9,046 nt of DNA from DASPLH01 sp035627675 (GTDB taxonomy: Bacteria; Acidobacteriota; Terriglobia; Terriglobales; Acidobacteriaceae): NCBI GenBank assembly GCA_035627675.1, contig DASPLH010000043.1:1-9046 (forward strand), written 5' to 3'. Under the pieces are notes generated by a model. It was not told where the DNA came from and did not search any database. It saw only the letters and a list, made by a program, of their open reading frames with translations. This document shows, one piece after another, positions 7,820 to 9,046 of the stretch. Within the stretch, counting starts at the first letter, position 1. Each line of letters starts with the position of its first letter. The position numbers and the translations under genes were made by a program.

Positions 7820-7850
7820 ACTCGCGACTCCGCGACTGCGAGACTCCGTC
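7820..7850. repeat. 8-bp imperfect word array before yeiH
   Basis: ACTCGCG, ACTCCGCG, ACTGCGAG and ACTCCGTC follow one another from 7820 to 7850, the last three in 8-base register. CGCGAGT at 7749-7755 is the reverse complement of the first word, so an inverted partner lies 64 bases upstream, as in the atp spacers. It ends 24 bases before the yeiH start codon. Confidence 0.6.
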
Positions 7851-7874
7851 GCCGACCTCTACGCCCCAAGTACA

Positions 7875-8804
7875 ATGTTCGCGATGGCGAAGGCAGTCTT
7901 CTTACTCGGTGTAGCGTTCGCGGTCTCGCCCTGGGCCTCGCCGCCATTGGCGCTGGCCGCGGGACTCCTCTTCGGCCTTACCCTGACAAACCCATTTCCA
8001 CAGCAAACGAAGACAGCCTCGAGATGGCTGTTGCAGGCGTCCGTGGTCGCTCTCGGGTTCGGCATGAACCTCGGAGACGTGCTGCGGGCGGGGCGTTCGG
8101 GCTTCTTCTACACCGCGCTGGGCATCGCCTTCGCCCTTGTGGCGGGAATGCTGCTGGGCAAGTTGCTGAAAGTGCGGCCTACGTCGGCATTCCTGATTTC
8201 CACCGGCACGGCAATCTGCGGAGGCAGCGCCATCGCCGCCGTGGGTCCGGTGATCGGAGCCAAGGACGATGAGATGTCCGTCTCCCTCGGGACGGTGTTC
8301 ATCCTCAATTCTGTAGCGCTGCTGGCCTTCCCCATCATCGGACACCAATTGCATCTGACCGAGCAGCAGTTCGGGCTTTGGTCGGCTCTCGCCATTCACG
8401 ACACAAGCTCGGTGGTCGGCGCAGCGGCCAAGTACGGCGCGCTCGCGCTTGCCGTCGGAACCACCGTGAAACTCGCGCGGGCATTGTGGATTATTCCGCT
8501 GGCGCTCGGCACGGCGGCGGTGCGGCGTTCGGAAGCCCGAGTGCAGATCCCCTGGTTTGTTTTGTTGTTTGCACTGGCGGCCGTCATCAACACGTACGTT
8601 CCCGCAGGCGCCCAGGTGTTTCCGGCCATGGCGAAAGCCGGACGCGTGGGACTCACCGTCACGCTGTTCCTCATCGGCGCAGGACTCTCGCGCAAGCAAC
8701 TGAAGAGCGTCGGCGTCCGCCCGCTGCTGCAAGGCGTCACATTGTGGATTATCGTCGGAACGCTGAGCCTGGCGCTGATCCGCGCCGGCTGGATCTCGCT
8801 GTAG
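7875..8804 (+). CDS. yeiH: YeiH/UPF0324-family membrane protein (putative sulfate exporter family)
   Basis: A 309-residue polytopic inner-membrane protein with about nine to ten hydrophobic segments. Family landmarks are GMNLGDVLRAG (63-73), TGTAICGGSAIAAVGPVIGAK (110-130) at a re-entrant-like conserved stretch, AIHDTSSVVGAA (173-184), and the C-terminal GRVGLTVTLFLIGAGLS (256-272). The family (PF03601) is annotated as putative sulfate exporter, but the substrate has little direct support, and the neighbours here do not help. The start at 7875 gives the usual length. The ATG at 7884 is nearly as good, and neither has a strong ribosome-binding site. An in-frame start at 7494 would add 127 residues with no domain and would cross a terminator. 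The gene stands alone, divergent from atp and convergent with hflX, behind a leader with a possible attenuator. Confidence 0.88.
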   Translation: MFAMAKAVFLLGVAFAVSPWASPPLALAAGLLFGLTLTNPFPQQTKTASRWLLQASVVALGFGMNLGDVLRAGRSGFFYTALGIAFALVAGMLLGKLLKVRPTSAFLISTGTAICGGSAIAAVGPVIGAKDDEMSVSLGTVFILNSVALLAFPIIGHQLHLTEQQFGLWSALAIHDTSSVVGAAAKYGALALAVGTTVKLARALWIIPLALGTAAVRRSEARVQIPWFVLLFALAAVINTYVPAGAQVFPAMAKAGRVGLTVTLFLIGAGLSRKQLKSVGVRPLLQGVTLWIIVGTLSLALIRAGWISL

Positions 8805-8823
8805 CTTCTGGTGAGCGAGAAGC
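8804..8823. other. Hairpin between the convergent yeiH and hflX ends
   Basis: GCTTCT (8804-8809) pairs perfectly with AGAAGC (8818-8823) over an 8-base loop, filling the whole 19-base gap between the two stop codons. No T-run follows on either strand. It could act as a weak bidirectional terminator or RNA-end stabiliser, which is inference. Confidence 0.4.
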
Positions 8824-9046
8824 CTAACTCTCGTCGATAACGAACTCGACCAGCCTGCGGCCGAGCGACTCGGGCGCTTCGACAATCAGCTCGACCGACC
8901 CATCGACATAGTGTCGCCGCAGGATGCGCGAGCGCGCTTCCAGCGTGGCCAGCACCTTGCCTTCCGACTGAGGCACGCGCAGACGCAACTCGCGGACCGG
9001 ATCGTCGTCCAGACGAGCGTCAATCGCCTTGAGCAGCGCGTCGAGG
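8824..9046 (-). CDS. hflX: GTPase HflX, C-terminal part (partial)
   Basis: The last 73 codons of a gene whose 5' part lies beyond the right edge. The visible protein starts inside the end of the GTPase domain (LDALLKAIDARL) and continues into the HflX C-terminal domain: LRLRVPQSEGKVLATLEARSR, then a Tyr-Val-Asp-Gly turn and VELIVEAPESLGRRLVEFV, ending at TAG. HflX is a ribosome-associated GTPase that splits stalled ribosomes, notably after heat stress. The GTP-binding motifs lie outside the window, so identity rests on this C-terminal pattern. The gene converges with yeiH, leaving only 19 bases between the stop codons. Confidence 0.8.
   Translation of the reverse strand, partial: LDALLKAIDARLDDDPVRELRLRVPQSEGKVLATLEARSRILRRHYVDGSVELIVEAPESLGRRLVEFVIDES

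Larger units (their letters stand above)
7505..7874. other. Divergent intergenic region between the atp promoter and yeiH
   Basis: About 370 bases without a convincing protein gene. A plus-strand frame opens at 7494 and joins the YeiH frame, but its first 127 codons have no membrane-protein or domain character and cross a strong terminator. The region holds a stable hairpin (7534-7570), a promoter-like pair of boxes (7617-7644), a hairpin/terminator unit (7651-7736) and an 8-bp array (7820-7850). No tRNA or recognisable known riboswitch was found by eye. Confidence 0.6.

Noticed and set aside
7494..7874. A 127-residue N-terminal extension of YeiH
   Set aside because: The extension has no domain or membrane character, crosses a strong terminator and an 8-bp array, and the family normally begins near the ATG at 7875.
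7902..8885. A 327-codon open frame on the minus strand opposite yeiH
   Set aside because: The protein it would make is hydrophilic and repetitive, while the plus strand encodes a clear membrane-protein family.

Overview
The window reads as GC-rich chromosomal DNA, most likely from an Acidobacteriota (Terriglobia/Koribacter-like) bacterium. That assignment is inferred from the protein sequences, from a b/b' type ATP synthase with a long exported N-terminal extension on b, and from the style of the intergenic DNA. No database search was possible. Nothing indicates a mobile element, prophage, CRISPR array or recent transfer. Most of the window is ordinary core metabolism, and the unusual material lies in the gaps between genes.  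Layout, left to right: the 5' end of an NAD-dependent 3-hydroxyacyl-CoA dehydrogenase gene (minus, runs off the left edge); a 243-base gap with a 9-bp tandem array and two mutually exclusive hairpins; a small SnoaL/NTF2-like gene (minus); a strong Rho-independent terminator (minus); then a minus-strand F1/stator ATP synthase operon transcribed from about 7468 down to about 841 in the order atpF' (b'), atpF (b), atpH (delta), atpA (alpha), atpG (gamma, interrupted by a frameshift), atpD (beta), atpC (epsilon). Right of the operon promoter is a 370-base divergent spacer with a plus-strand promoter and a hairpin/terminator unit, followed by a plus-strand YeiH-type membrane protein gene. The C-terminal part of an HflX-type GTPase gene enters from the right edge on the minus strand, convergent with yeiH.  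How the genes work together: the seven atp genes encode the whole catalytic head (alpha, beta, gamma, delta, epsilon) and both peripheral-stalk subunits. The Fo proton-channel genes for a (atpB) and c (atpE) are absent and must be encoded elsewhere. The first three genes are translationally coupled by stop/start overlaps. The junctions atpH-atpA, atpG-atpD and atpD-atpC instead have 67 to 101 base spacers, each made largely of a different 7- or 8-bp imperfect tandem word array. Two of these are arranged as inverted arrays that would fold into long mRNA hairpins directly upstream of the atpD and atpC start codons.  Main points for a second look: the short-word arrays with a different word in each gap; the single-base frameshift that splits atpG at a GTGA overlap; the long hairpin between atpD and atpC; and the compact promoter/hairpin/terminator unit between the atp promoter and yeiH, which is either a small RNA or a transcription-attenuation leader.
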